Positions 28,567 through 37,100 of a DNA stretch of 64,000 bases are shown here, piece after piece. The position numbers and the translations under genes are program-made. How positions within the stretch are numbered: position 1 is the stretch's first letter; each line of letters opens with the position of its first letter. This stretch comes from Pseudomonas sputi (GTDB taxonomy: Bacteria; Pseudomonadota; Gammaproteobacteria; Pseudomonadales; Pseudomonadaceae): positions 19,867 to 83,866 of the forward strand of contig NZ_BQHI01000025.1 in the NCBI RefSeq assembly GCF_021603585.1. Direction: 5' to 3'. The notes below the pieces were generated by a model, which worked only from the letters and a program-made list of their open reading frames with translations, made no database searches and had not been told where the DNA came from.

Positions 28567-29418
28567 ATGACCGCTGCACGCCTGACGCTGCCCTCGCCGG
28601 CCAAACTCAACCTGATGCTGCACATTCTCGGTCGCCGTGAAGACGGTTATCACGAGTTGCAGACGCTTTTTCAGTTCCTCGACTACGGCGACGAAATCAC
28701 CTTCGCCGTGCGTGACGACGGCATTATTCGCCTGCACACCGAATTCGACGGCGTGCCCCACGACAGCAACCTGATCGTGCGCGCAGCGAAAAAACTGCAG
28801 GAGCAATCCGGCTGCTCGCTCGGCATTGATATCTGGATCGACAAGATCCTGCCGATGGGCGGCGGCATCGGTGGCGGCAGTTCGAACGCGGCCACCACGC
28901 TGCTTGGTCTCAATCATTTGTGGCAACTGGGTTGGGATCAAGATCGCCTGGCGGCACTGGGCCTGACGCTGGGCGCCGACGTGCCGGTGTTCGTGCGTGG
29001 CCATGCGGCTTTCGCCGAAGGTGTCGGCGAAAAACTGACCCCGGTCGAGCCCGCCGAACCGTGGTATGTCGTACTCGTTCCGCAAGTCTCTGTTAGTACG
29101 GCAGAAATTTTTTCAGATCCTTTGTTGACACGTAACACGCCGCCCATTAAAGTGCGCCCCGTTCCCGAGCGAAACAGTCGAAATGACTGCTTGCCGGTGG
29201 TCTCGAAGCGTTACCCGGAAGTACGTAACGCATTGAATTTGTTAGGTAATTTTACCGAAGCAAAACTCACCGGAACTGGAAGTTGTGTGTTTGGGGGCTT
29301 CCCAAGCAAAGCTGAAGCTGATAAAGTCTCGGCCCTTCTGACAGAGACCCTTACAGGGTTTGTAGCAAAAGGAAGCAACGTTTCGATGTTGCATCGCAAG
29401 CTACAAAGTCTGCTCTAA
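28567..29418 (+). CDS. ispE: 4-diphosphocytidyl-2-C-methyl-D-erythritol kinase
   Basis: GHMP-kinase step of the MEP isoprenoid pathway. [13 protein letters not shown], the ATP loop [21 protein letters not shown] and C-terminal [13 protein letters not shown] are the three GHMP motifs. 283 residues, normal. The 3' third is visibly less GC-rich than the rest and contains a good sigma-70 promoter (29125-29153) pointing to tRNA-Gln and prs. Confidence 0.96.
   Translation: MTAARLTLPSPAKLNLMLHILGRREDGYHELQTLFQFLDYGDEITFAVRDDGIIRLHTEFDGVPHDSNLIVRAAKKLQEQSGCSLGIDIWIDKILPMGGGIGGGSSNAATTLLGLNHLWQLGWDQDRLAALGLTLGADVPVFVRGHAAFAEGVGEKLTPVEPAEPWYVVLVPQVSVSTAEIFSDPLLTRNTPPIKVRPVPERNSRNDCLPVVSKRYPEVRNALNLLGNFTEAKLTGTGSCVFGGFPSKAEADKVSALLTETLTGFVAKGSNVSMLHRKLQSLL
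29125..29153 (+). promoter_or_regulatory. Sigma-70-type promoter inside ispE
   Basis: TTGACA at 29125-29130, exactly 17 bases, TAAAGT at 29148-29153. It lies within the coding sequence about 300 bases before tRNA-Gln and could drive tRNA-Gln-prs independently of lolB-ispE. Confidence 0.5.
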
Positions 29419-29455
29419 AGGAATCAAGTGCCCGGCACTTGCAAGCAACAGATAC

Positions 29456-29530
29456 AGGGGCGTCGCCAAGCGGTAAGGCAGCAGGTTTTGATCCTGCCAT
29501 GCGTTGGTTCGAATCCAGCCGCCCCTGCCA
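29456..29530 (+). tRNA. tRNA-Gln (TTG)
   Basis: 75 bases including encoded CCA. The acceptor stem pairs AGGGGCG with CGCCCCT, and the anticodon stem GCAGG/CCTGC encloses the loop TTTTGAT with anticodon TTG. The T-arm GGTTCGAATCC is standard. Located between ispE and prs, an arrangement conserved in Pseudomonas. Confidence 0.97.
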
Positions 29531-29577
29531 TTTTCCTATACTCATCCAGGTATACCCTCAGCCTTCAGGTACTGCGC

Positions 29578-30519
29578 GTGTCCAAGATGATGGTCTTTAC
29601 GGGGAACGCTAACCCCGATCTGGCTCGGCGTGTTGTACGTCAGCTGCATATCCCTCTCGGTGACATCTCTGTCGGTAAATTTTCCGACGGCGAAATTACA
29701 GCCGAGATCAATGAAAACGTTCGTGGTAAAGACGTCTTCATTATTCAGCCGACTTGCGCTCCGACCAACGATAACCTGATGGAACTGGTAGTGATGGCTG
29801 ATGCCTTCCGCCGCTCCTCGGCTACTCGTATCACTGCTGTTATTCCTTATTTTGGTTATGCCCGTCAGGATCGCCGTCCGCGTTCCGCACGTGTGGCTAT
29901 CAGCGCGAAAGTCGTTGCTGACATGCTCACCGTAGTCGGCATCGACCGTGTTCTCACGGTTGATCTGCATGCTGACCAGATTCAGGGCTTCTTCGATATT
30001 CCGGTAGATAATATCTACGGCTCCCCGGTTCTGGTGGATGACATCGAAGATCAGCGCTTCGAGAACCTGATGATCGTGTCCCCGGACATTGGTGGCGTCG
30101 TGCGTGCACGTGCCGTTGCCAAATCCCTGGGCGTGGATCTCGGGATCATCGACAAACGCCGTGAGAAAGCCAATCACTCTGAAGTGATGCATATCATCGG
30201 TGATGTCGAAGGGCGTACCTGCATCCTGGTCGATGACATGGTCGATACCGCCGGCACCCTGTGCCACGCGGCCAAGGCCCTGAAAGAGCATGGCGCAGCC
30301 AAGGTCTTTGCCTACTGCACACACCCTGTGCTGTCGGGTCGGGCCATCGAGAATATCGAAAATTCCGTGCTGGACGAGCTGGTGGTCACCAACACCATCC
30401 CGCTGTCCGCTGCAGCACAAGCCTGTGCACGTATCCGTCAACTGGATATCGCACCGGTTGTTGCCGAAGCGGTTCGCCGCATCAGCAATGAAGAATCGAT
30501 CAGCGCGATGTTCCGTTAA
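29578..30519 (+). CDS. prs: Ribose-phosphate pyrophosphokinase
   Basis: Makes PRPP from ribose-5-phosphate and ATP, the shared substrate of nucleotide, His and Trp synthesis (and of Hpt and Upp encoded in this window). GTG at 29578 gives 313 residues ([16 protein letters not shown]), the Pseudomonas length; the frame is open further upstream but through the tRNA. The PRPP motif [14 protein letters not shown] and the ATP site [12 protein letters not shown] are clear. Codon choice is T-ending-rich early on, as in highly expressed genes. Confidence 0.97.
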   Translation: MSKMMVFTGNANPDLARRVVRQLHIPLGDISVGKFSDGEITAEINENVRGKDVFIIQPTCAPTNDNLMELVVMADAFRRSSATRITAVIPYFGYARQDRRPRSARVAISAKVVADMLTVVGIDRVLTVDLHADQIQGFFDIPVDNIYGSPVLVDDIEDQRFENLMIVSPDIGGVVRARAVAKSLGVDLGIIDKRREKANHSEVMHIIGDVEGRTCILVDDMVDTAGTLCHAAKALKEHGAAKVFAYCTHPVLSGRAIENIENSVLDELVVTNTIPLSAAAQACARIRQLDIAPVVAEAVRRISNEESISAMFR

Positions 30520-30558
30520 GGGCCCTGCCCTTCGCGAAATGTCTCGTTGACGAAAAGC

Positions 30559-30596
30559 GCCCCGCCCCGGCATCTCTGCCGGGGCGGGGCTTTTTT
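30559..30596 (+). terminator. Strong intrinsic terminator after prs
   Basis: A perfect 14-bp GC-rich stem (30559-30572 / 30577-30590) with TCTC loop and six T residues, between prs and rplY. Confidence 0.92.
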
Positions 30597-30660
30597 GCCC
30601 ATACCGTGTTCGGCGCTGGTCGCAAACGCCACTCGGTCATGGCTATTTTGGAGATACAAA

Positions 30661-31263
30661 ATGAACGATTTTACTTTGAATGCTGAACTGCGTTCCGACC
30701 TGGGGAAAGGTGCGAGCCGCCGCCTGCGTCGTCTCGCTGCCCTGGTTCCAGCTGTTGTTTACGGTGGCGAAAAAGCCCCTGAATCCATCAGCATGCTGGC
30801 CAAAGAAGTTGCCAAACTGCTCGAAAACGAAGCGGCCTACAGCCACGTTATCGAACTGAACGTTGGTGGCACCAAGCAAAACGTAATCATCAAGGCTCTG
30901 CAACGTCACCCGGCCAAAGGCCACGTGATGCACGCTGACTTCGTACGCGTTGTAGCTGGCCAGAAACTGACCGCTATCGTTCCTGTGCACTTCATCAACG
31001 AAGCGGCTCCAGTGAAGAAAGGCGGCGAAATCTCGCACGTTGTTGCCGAGATCGAAGTTTCCTGCCTGCCGAAAGATCTGCCTGAGTTCATCGAAGTCGA
31101 CCTGGCTAACGCTGAAATCGGCACCATCGTTCACCTGTCGGACCTCAAGGCTCCTAAAGGCGTTGAGTTCGTTGCTCTGGCACACGGCGATGACAAGGCT
31201 GTTGCCAACGTCCACGCTCCACGTGTTGCTCCAGAAGCTACCGAAGAAGGCGCAGCAGAGTAA
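30661..31263 (+). CDS. rplY: 50S ribosomal protein L25 (general stress protein Ctc type)
   Basis: 200-residue two-domain form: an N-terminal 5S-rRNA-binding L25 domain ([18 protein letters not shown]) and a C-terminal TL5/Ctc beta domain ([22 protein letters not shown]). The ATG at 30661 has TTGGAGA upstream. Codon use is typical of high expression. Followed by a 170-base segment carrying an inverted-repeat element before pth. Confidence 0.96.
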   Translation: MNDFTLNAELRSDLGKGASRRLRRLAALVPAVVYGGEKAPESISMLAKEVAKLLENEAAYSHVIELNVGGTKQNVIIKALQRHPAKGHVMHADFVRVVAGQKLTAIVPVHFINEAAPVKKGGEISHVVAEIEVSCLPKDLPEFIEVDLANAEIGTIVHLSDLKAPKGVEFVALAHGDDKAVANVHAPRVAPEATEEGAAE

Positions 31264-31279
31264 TTCACTCTGTCATGCC

Positions 31280-31417
31280 TGAGTGAGCAGGTAACATCGC
31301 GGACTGGAACGTAGCGAGAAAGCGGGCGGGAACGCGGAGTTTACATCCATGGTAAATGAGCATTTTTCGTCCACTTTCGCCGCCTTCCCTGATCGCGGCG
31401 ATGTTATCCACCACTCA
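31280..31417. repeat. MITE-like inverted-repeat element between rplY and pth
   Basis: About 138 bases bounded by imperfect inverted ends. Left: TGAGTG...GGTAACATCGC at 31280-31300. Right: its inverse GCGATGTTATCC...CACTCA at 31398-31417. A second imperfect inverted pair lies inside (GAAAGCGGGCGGGAA and TTTCGCCGCCTTCC), and the centre is GTTTACatccatGGTAAATGAGCATTTTT. I recall similar GTTTAC/GTAAATGAGCATT cores in other fluorescent pseudomonads, but copy number could not be checked. Confidence 0.5.
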
Positions 31418-31434
31418 AAGGAAGGGCCCCTATC

Positions 31435-32019
31435 GTGACTGCCATCAAACTGATCGTTGGCCTGGGAAATCCAGGCGCTGAATACGAACAGACCCGGCAT
31501 AACGCAGGGGCCCTTTTTGTTGAGCGCATCGCCCACGCACAGAACGTGAATCTCGTGGCCGATCGCAAGTATTTCGGCCTGACCGGGCGTTTTTCGCATC
31601 AGGGTCAGGATGTTCGTCTGCTGATTCCCACCACCTACATGAACCGCAGCGGCCAGGCCGTGGCGGCACTCGCCGGTTTCTTCCGCATCAAGCCTGAAGA
31701 GATCCTGGTGGCACATGACGAACTCGATCTGCCTCCGGGCGTCGCCAAACTCAAAGTCGGCGGCGGCCATGGCGGTCACAACGGGTTGCGCGACATCATT
31801 GCGCAATTGGGCAATCAGAATACGTTTCACCGCCTGCGGCTTGGCATCGGCCACCCGGGCGTCGCCAGTATGGTTTCAAATTTCGTCCTGGGTCGTGCGC
31901 CACGCGCCGAACAGGAAAAACTCGATGCCAGCATCGACTTTGCCCTCGGCGTGCTGCCGGATATCCTCGCCGGTGAATGGAACCGCGCGATGAAAAACCT
32001 GCACAGCCAGAAGGCCTGA
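31435..32019 (+). CDS. pth: Peptidyl-tRNA hydrolase
   Basis: Releases peptides from tRNAs dropped by ribosomes. GTG start at 31435 with AAGGAAGGG upstream. [20 protein letters not shown] contains the catalytic His and Asn, and [11 protein letters not shown] the catalytic Asp; [13 protein letters not shown] is the third block. 194 residues, normal. Grouped with prs-rplY and ychF, as in other gammaproteobacteria. Confidence 0.97.
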
Positions 32020-32041
32020 CTCTAATCCGAGGGGAAACACC

Positions 32042-33142
32042 ATGGGATTCAATTGCGGCATCGTCGGCCTGCCTAACGTCGGCAAGTCCACCCTGTTCAA
32101 CGCCCTGACCAAATCCGGGATCGCGGCCGAGAACTTCCCCTTCTGCACCATCGAGCCGAACAGCGGCATCGTGCCGATGCCGGATCCGCGTCTGGATGCC
32201 CTGGCGGCCATCGTCAATCCGAAGCGCATCCTGCCGACCACCATGGAATTCGTCGACATCGCAGGCCTGGTGGCCGGCGCCTCGAAAGGTGAAGGCCTGG
32301 GCAACAAGTTCCTGGCCAACATCCGCGAAACCGACGCGATCGCTCACGTCGTGCGCTGCTTCGAAGACGATAACGTGATCCACGTTTCCAACAGCGTCGA
32401 CCCGAAGCGCGACATCGAAATCATCGACCTGGAACTGATCTTCGCCGACCTCGACAGCTGCGAGAAGCAACTGCAGAAGGTTTCGCGCAACGCCAAGGGC
32501 GGTGACAAGGACGCAGTGGCCCAGAAGGCCCTGCTGGAGCAGTTGATCCCGCACTTCACCGAAGGCAAGCCTGCACGCAGCCTGATGAAGAACATGAGCG
32601 CCGACGAAAAGGCGATCATCAAGGGCTTCCACCTGCTGACCACCAAGCCGGTCATGTACATCGCCAACGTCGCTGAAGACGGTTTCGAGAACAACCCGCA
32701 CCTGGACGTGGTCAAGGCCATCGCCGAAGAAGAAGGCGCCATGGTCGTTCCGGTCTGCAACAAGATCGAAGCGGAAATCGCCGAGCTGGATGACGGCGAA
32801 GAGAAAGACATGTTCCTCGAGGCCCTGGGCCTGGAAGAGCCTGGCCTGAACCGCGTAATCCGCGCCGGCTACGAGATGCTGCACCTGCAGACCTACTTCA
32901 CCGCCGGTGTCGAAGAAGTCCGCGCCTGGACCGTCCGCGTCGGTGCCACCGCACCGCAAGCCGCCGGCGTAATCCACACCGACTTCGAAAAAGGCTTCAT
33001 CCGCGCCGAAGTAATCGCCTACAACGACTTCATCCAGTACAAGGGCGAAGCCGGGACCAAAGAAGCCGGTAAATGGCGTCTGGAAGGCAAGGACTACATC
33101 GTCAAGGACGGCGACGTGATGCACTTCCGCTTCAACGTGTAA
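32042..33142 (+). CDS. ychF: Redox-regulated ATPase YchF (OBG-family)
   Basis: 366 residues. The P-loop [14 protein letters not shown] is at residues 8-21, with switch [21 protein letters not shown] and a C-terminal TGS domain ending [16 protein letters not shown]. YchF binds ATP rather than GTP because the NKxD motif is altered, and associates with ribosomes in translation and oxidative-stress control. GAGGGGAA ribosome site; 22 bases after pth. Confidence 0.97.
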   Translation: MGFNCGIVGLPNVGKSTLFNALTKSGIAAENFPFCTIEPNSGIVPMPDPRLDALAAIVNPKRILPTTMEFVDIAGLVAGASKGEGLGNKFLANIRETDAIAHVVRCFEDDNVIHVSNSVDPKRDIEIIDLELIFADLDSCEKQLQKVSRNAKGGDKDAVAQKALLEQLIPHFTEGKPARSLMKNMSADEKAIIKGFHLLTTKPVMYIANVAEDGFENNPHLDVVKAIAEEEGAMVVPVCNKIEAEIAELDDGEEKDMFLEALGLEEPGLNRVIRAGYEMLHLQTYFTAGVEEVRAWTVRVGATAPQAAGVIHTDFEKGFIRAEVIAYNDFIQYKGEAGTKEAGKWRLEGKDYIVKDGDVMHFRFNV

Positions 33143-33156
33143 AAGCCGCACCCAAG

Positions 33157-33186
33157 AAAAAGCCGCGTTCGATACGCGGCTTTTTT
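33157..33186. terminator. Bidirectional terminator between ychF and the Fsr-type exporter gene
   Basis: Stem AGCCGCGT / ACGCGGCT with A-run before and T-run after, serving both convergent genes. Confidence 0.85.
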
Positions 33187-33205
33187 ATGCCTGAAATTCA
33201 GTCCG

Positions 33206-34423
33206 TCAGGCCTTTCTGGTTTTCGGCAGGAAGATCGCCAGCACCCCGAACAGCGGCAGGAACGAGCACAGGAAGTACACGTATTCGATGCCGTGAATGT
33301 CCGCGAGATGCCCGAGCAACGCCGCACCAATCCCGCCAAATCCGAACATCAGACCGAAGAACACCCCGGCAATCATCCCCACGTTGCCCGGCACCAGTTC
33401 CTGCGCATACACCACGATCGCCGAGAACGCCGAAGCGAGGATGAAACCGATCACCACGCTCAGGACGCTGGTCCAGAACAGATCGACATGTGGCATCAGC
33501 AGCGTGAACGGCGCCACGCCGAGGATCGAGAACCAGATCACCGCCTTGCGCCCGATCTTGTCACCAATCGGCCCGCCGAAGAACGTGCCCGCCGCGACCG
33601 CGCCGAGGAACAGGAACAGGTGCAGTTGGGAACTTGCCACCGACAGGTCGAACTTCTCGATCAGGTAGAAGGTGAAGTAACTGGTCAGGCTGGCCATGTA
33701 GAAATACTTGGAGAACACCAGCAGCCCGAGCACCACCAACGCGCTGGTCACCCTGCCCTTCGACAGTCCATGAGTGGCGGCCTGGCCAGCCTTGAGCTTG
33801 AACAGGTTCAGGTGATGGGCGTACCAGCGGCTGATGCGATAAAGCACGAACAACGCAAACACTGCGAACAGCCCGAACCACGCCACGTTGCCCTGACCGA
33901 AAGGAATGATGATCGCCGCCGCGAGTAACGGGCCGAAGGCCGAACCGGCATTACCACCGACCTGGAACGTCGACTGGGCCAGACCGAAACGCCCACCAGA
34001 AGCCAGGCGGGCGATACGAGAAGCCTCGGGGTGAAAGGTTGATGAACCAATGCCGATCAGCGCCGCCGCCAGCAGAATCAACGGAAAACTGCCGACCATC
34101 GACATCATCACGATGCCGATCAGCGTGCACACGGAACCTGCCGGCAGCAGCCACGGCTTCGGGTGCCGGTCGGTGTGATAACCGACCCACGGCTGCAACA
34201 GCGAAGCGGTCAATTGAAAGGTCAGGGTAATCAGGCCGACCTGAGTAAAGCTCAAGCCATAGTTGGCCTTGAGCATCGGATAGATCGACGGCAGCACCGA
34301 CTGGATCAGGTCGTTGATCAAATGCGCCAGCGCCACCGCGCCGATGATGCGCATCACCAGTGGACTGCTCTGGGGAGGAGCGGACGCCGAGGCAGCGGCG
34401 GTCTGAACGTTGCTGATAGCCAT
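33206..34423 (-). CDS. fsr: MFS exporter, fosmidomycin-resistance (Fsr) type
   Basis: 405 residues with 12 hydrophobic segments. VALAHLINDLIQSVLPSIYPMLKANYGLSFTQVGLITLTFQLTASLLQPWVGYHTDR is very close to the Fsr family of drug:H+ antiporters, with the MFS loop motif DKIGRKAV between segments 8 and 9. Native substrate unknown. Single gene with a weak ribosome site (GGAAAC). The name rests on family resemblance. Confidence 0.82.
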   Translation of the reverse strand: MAISNVQTAAASASAPPQSSPLVMRIIGAVALAHLINDLIQSVLPSIYPMLKANYGLSFTQVGLITLTFQLTASLLQPWVGYHTDRHPKPWLLPAGSVCTLIGIVMMSMVGSFPLILLAAALIGIGSSTFHPEASRIARLASGGRFGLAQSTFQVGGNAGSAFGPLLAAAIIIPFGQGNVAWFGLFAVFALFVLYRISRWYAHHLNLFKLKAGQAATHGLSKGRVTSALVVLGLLVFSKYFYMASLTSYFTFYLIEKFDLSVASSQLHLFLFLGAVAAGTFFGGPIGDKIGRKAVIWFSILGVAPFTLLMPHVDLFWTSVLSVVIGFILASAFSAIVVYAQELVPGNVGMIAGVFFGLMFGFGGIGAALLGHLADIHGIEYVYFLCSFLPLFGVLAIFLPKTRKA

Positions 34424-34756
34424 GGGAGTTTCCGGACTGCAGATGGGTGCACGCGGGCAGGTGCGTCAATGTGCCATTTTTCGGTGCGCCAGCGCCATCC
34501 CCTTAGCCAGCTAACGAACTATTCAATCGTCGCGTCGCAAGTGATAGCGCAACGCCATGGTCTGAATCTTGCCTTGCTTATCCGCTTGAACGCGGCGCCC
34601 TTACAAAGGGCATCGAGAATGGGAAGTTTCGCTACAGAGCCGGCCTACAGAGCGGGTAAGGGTGAACTTTCGAGGCCTTTAAGCAGGGCACCAATCCCGG
34701 TCGCAACGACCGCGATGCACGCCGATGGTGCGTGGTGTCCAGAGGAGTCATGGGGC
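34424..34756. other. Intergenic region upstream of a chemoreceptor gene
   Basis: 333 bases between divergent genes. I see a small perfect hairpin CGGTCG/CGACCG with CAA loop at 34698-34712 and no recognisable FliA (TAAA/GCCGATAA) promoter. The reading frame that runs through it into the chemoreceptor has no coding character. Confidence 0.4.
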
Positions 34757-36814
34757 ATGCAGTTTTTTTTATCACCGGGGATCGGATTGCTGGGGCGGTT
34801 TGGCTTCGCGCGTAAATTCCAGTTGTTGTTTCTACTGTTTATCCTTCCATTGGCCGGCAGCCTGTTGATGATCGGCCAGGACTATCGCGAAAAACTCAAC
34901 CTGATCGCTGGCGAACGTGCCGGCGTGCGGCAGTTGCTCGCCCTCGATGCACTCGACAACCTGCTCGCCGCCCAACGCGACCGCGCCGCCCGCTGGCGCG
35001 CCACGGAAACCAACCGCCAGCCGACGCCCGCGACCCTCGCCGCGATGGCCGCATTCGATGCTGTGCAGCCTGCCGTTGCTCAGGCCACGCTGGATCTGGG
35101 CAATGCCTTGCGAGCCGAAGGCGCGGAAGGCGAAACACTGACCCGCTATCAGGCCCTGCAAGCCGCGCTCAATGGTCTGGACTCGAAAAGCCTTTCCGGT
35201 GTTGGCTGGTGGCCAGACGGTTATGATCGCTTCACCAACGCACTCAGCGCCCTGCAAGCGCTGCGCGAACAAATCGCGATGGATAATCGCCTGATTCTTG
35301 CGCCGTGGCTGGAAACCTATCTGCTGACGCAGATTTCCACCCAGCACGCACCGGACCTGATCGAACGCGTCGGCCGACTGGCAGCTGTCGGCCAGGCGTC
35401 CGTGGTTTCCGGCCAGTTCACTCTGCAAAGCCGTTTGCAACTGCGTGACTTGCGCAGCCGCATCGGTGATGCCCGCGAGCAGTTGGTGAAAACCGCAGGC
35501 CTGCTCGAAGCGCGTCAGCCGCCAGCCCTGCAAAACTGGGCCGGGCAGTATCACGACAGCCTCAAACAACTGGATGCGGGTTTGAAAGTGCTGGATGACG
35601 GCGTATTCGGCGGCAGCATCAATCTCAAGCCTGAAGCGTTCGAGCGCAGCCTCGATGCCCTGCTCGGCAACCTCGCCACGCTGCGCCAGCAATCGCTGGT
35701 ATCGCTGGATCAGCGGCTGGATGACTACCATGGATCGGCGATTCGTCAGTTCATCGTTGTGGCGACGGTCTTCGGTTTGCTGTTGCTGGCGGCGCTGTAC
35801 TTGTTCGTTTGCCTGCAAGCCTCGATCCGTCGTAGCGCCAGCGGCATCACACTGCTGGCTGAGGCTTTGCGCGACGGTAATCTGAGCCTGCAAGTGCCAG
35901 TCGTGGGTCGCGATGAACTGGCCTCGATCAGCACCGCACTCAACGTGGCGGTGGTGCAATTGCGCACCAGCCTGCTGGGTGTCGATCACGAGACTTCGCA
36001 ACTGAGCAACGCCGTGCGCAGCCTCAACGAACACTCCAGCGGCGCCCTCAGCGAAGTCGAGGCGCAGCAATTGCAGATCAGCCAGATCGCCGCAGCGGCC
36101 ACACAACTGGCAGCGACTTCTCAAGGCGTGGCGCAGAGTTGCGAACAGGCGTCGGGCAGTGCCCAGCACACCCGGCGCATCGCTGCCGACAGCAGCCGTG
36201 ACAGCCAGCGCACTACAGCAAGTATTCAACAGCTCAATCAGCGTCTGAACGAAACCGCAGCAGCGCTCGGCCGGGTCAGCGAGCAAGGGCAGCAGATTCA
36301 ATTGGTGGTCGATACCATTCGTGGCGTCGCCGAACAGACCAACCTGCTGGCGCTCAACGCCGCCATCGAGGCCGCTCGCGCCGGTGAACAAGGGCGGGGT
36401 TTTGCCGTAGTGGCCGACGAGGTACGCAGCCTGTCGCAGCGTACGCAGTCGTCTACCGCGCAGATCGCCGGTACGGTCGACAGTCTGCGCAATACGGTCA
36501 ACGAAGCCGTGAGCCTGATGGAAGCAGCGTGCGGCCAGGCGCAATCGGATGCCGAGGCGGTCACCGGACTTGGCGAACGCCTGGGGGAAATCGCCAGCGC
36601 CGTGCAGAGCGTCACCGACACCCTCGCCCAGATCGCCACGGCGGTCGAAGAACAGGCGAGCACCGCCGATGAGGTCAGCGGCAATATCCAGCAGGTGGAT
36701 CAGGCGGCGGTCCGCCTGCTTGAAGGTGCGCGGGCGGTGAACCTTGCGGCGGACACCTTGAGTCAGGGTAGCCATGCCTTGAGTGCCAACACCGGAAGAT
36801 TTCAGCTGCGTTGA
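34757..36814 (+). CDS. Methyl-accepting chemotaxis protein with periplasmic helical sensor
   Basis: 685 residues from ATG 34757 (MQFFLSPGIGLLGRFG). TM1 is about 20-41 (LLFLLFILPLAGSLLMIG), followed by a long, helical, Gln/Arg-rich periplasmic part of about 290 residues, TM2 about 335-355 (FIVVATVFGLLLLAALYLFV), a HAMP domain, and the cytoplasmic signalling domain with hairpin tip [37 protein letters not shown]. Ligand unknown. Transcribed away from the Fsr-type gene and followed by a hairpin. Confidence 0.92.
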   Translation: MQFFLSPGIGLLGRFGFARKFQLLFLLFILPLAGSLLMIGQDYREKLNLIAGERAGVRQLLALDALDNLLAAQRDRAARWRATETNRQPTPATLAAMAAFDAVQPAVAQATLDLGNALRAEGAEGETLTRYQALQAALNGLDSKSLSGVGWWPDGYDRFTNALSALQALREQIAMDNRLILAPWLETYLLTQISTQHAPDLIERVGRLAAVGQASVVSGQFTLQSRLQLRDLRSRIGDAREQLVKTAGLLEARQPPALQNWAGQYHDSLKQLDAGLKVLDDGVFGGSINLKPEAFERSLDALLGNLATLRQQSLVSLDQRLDDYHGSAIRQFIVVATVFGLLLLAALYLFVCLQASIRRSASGITLLAEALRDGNLSLQVPVVGRDELASISTALNVAVVQLRTSLLGVDHETSQLSNAVRSLNEHSSGALSEVEAQQLQISQIAAAATQLAATSQGVAQSCEQASGSAQHTRRIAADSSRDSQRTTASIQQLNQRLNETAAALGRVSEQGQQIQLVVDTIRGVAEQTNLLALNAAIEAARAGEQGRGFAVVADEVRSLSQRTQSSTAQIAGTVDSLRNTVNEAVSLMEAACGQAQSDAEAVTGLGERLGEIASAVQSVTDTLAQIATAVEEQASTADEVSGNIQQVDQAAVRLLEGARAVNLAADTLSQGSHALSANTGRFQLR

Positions 36815-36819
36815 AAGCC

Positions 36820-36848
36820 CCTCCCGCCCCGATTTTCGGTGCGGGAGG
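36820..36848 (+). terminator. Hairpin after the chemoreceptor gene
   Basis: CCTCCCGC (36820-36827) pairs with GCGGGAGG (36841-36848), with a second CCG/CGG pair inside. There is no T-run, so termination efficiency is uncertain. Confidence 0.5.
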
Positions 36849-36889
36849 ATAAGCGGTTGAAAATAAGAAGAAATATTTTGAATTTACGC

Positions 36890-36918
36890 TTGACGCTTTT
36901 CCATTTCAGGGGAATAAT
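36890..36918 (+). promoter_or_regulatory. Promoter of tRNA-Met
   Basis: TTGACG, 17 bases, AATAAT; the -10 ends 11 bases before the tRNA's first base. Embedded in an AT-rich stretch. Confidence 0.7.
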
Positions 36919-36929
36919 GCGCGCCACTT

Positions 36930-37006
36930 GGCTACATAGCTCAGTTGGTTAGAGCATAGCATTCATAATGCTGGGGTCCGGGGTTCAAGTCCCTGTGTAG
37001 CCACCA
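36930..37006 (+). tRNA. tRNA-Met (CAT, elongator)
   Basis: 77 bases with encoded CCA. Acceptor GGCTACA / TGTAGCC, anticodon loop TTCATAA with CAT, T-arm GGGTTCAAGTCCC. The stem structure is that of elongator Met tRNA rather than initiator (no GGG/CCC run in the anticodon stem). A bacteriocin cassette is inserted just behind it. Confidence 0.96.
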
Positions 37007-37010
37007 AGTA

Positions 37011-37054
37011 CTAAAAACGGCTTACCGAAAGGTAAGCCGTTTTTTTATGCCTCG
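37011..37054. repeat. Direct repeat copy 1: tRNA terminator plus remnant of the M14 peptidase 3' end
   Basis: Contains the terminator hairpin AAAACGGCTTACC / GGTAAGCCGTTTT with GAAA loop and T-run, then TTATGCCTCG. The last bases equal the final codons (Glu-Ala-stop, antisense) of the peptidase gene at 38797, so this copy carries a vestigial end of that gene. It differs from copy 2 (38764-38806) at three bases and one gap. Confidence 0.7.
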
Positions 37055-37100
37055 AGAAAAGTGCCTCCCCGCTGGATCGGTCTGATTCTGTAGGAACCCG

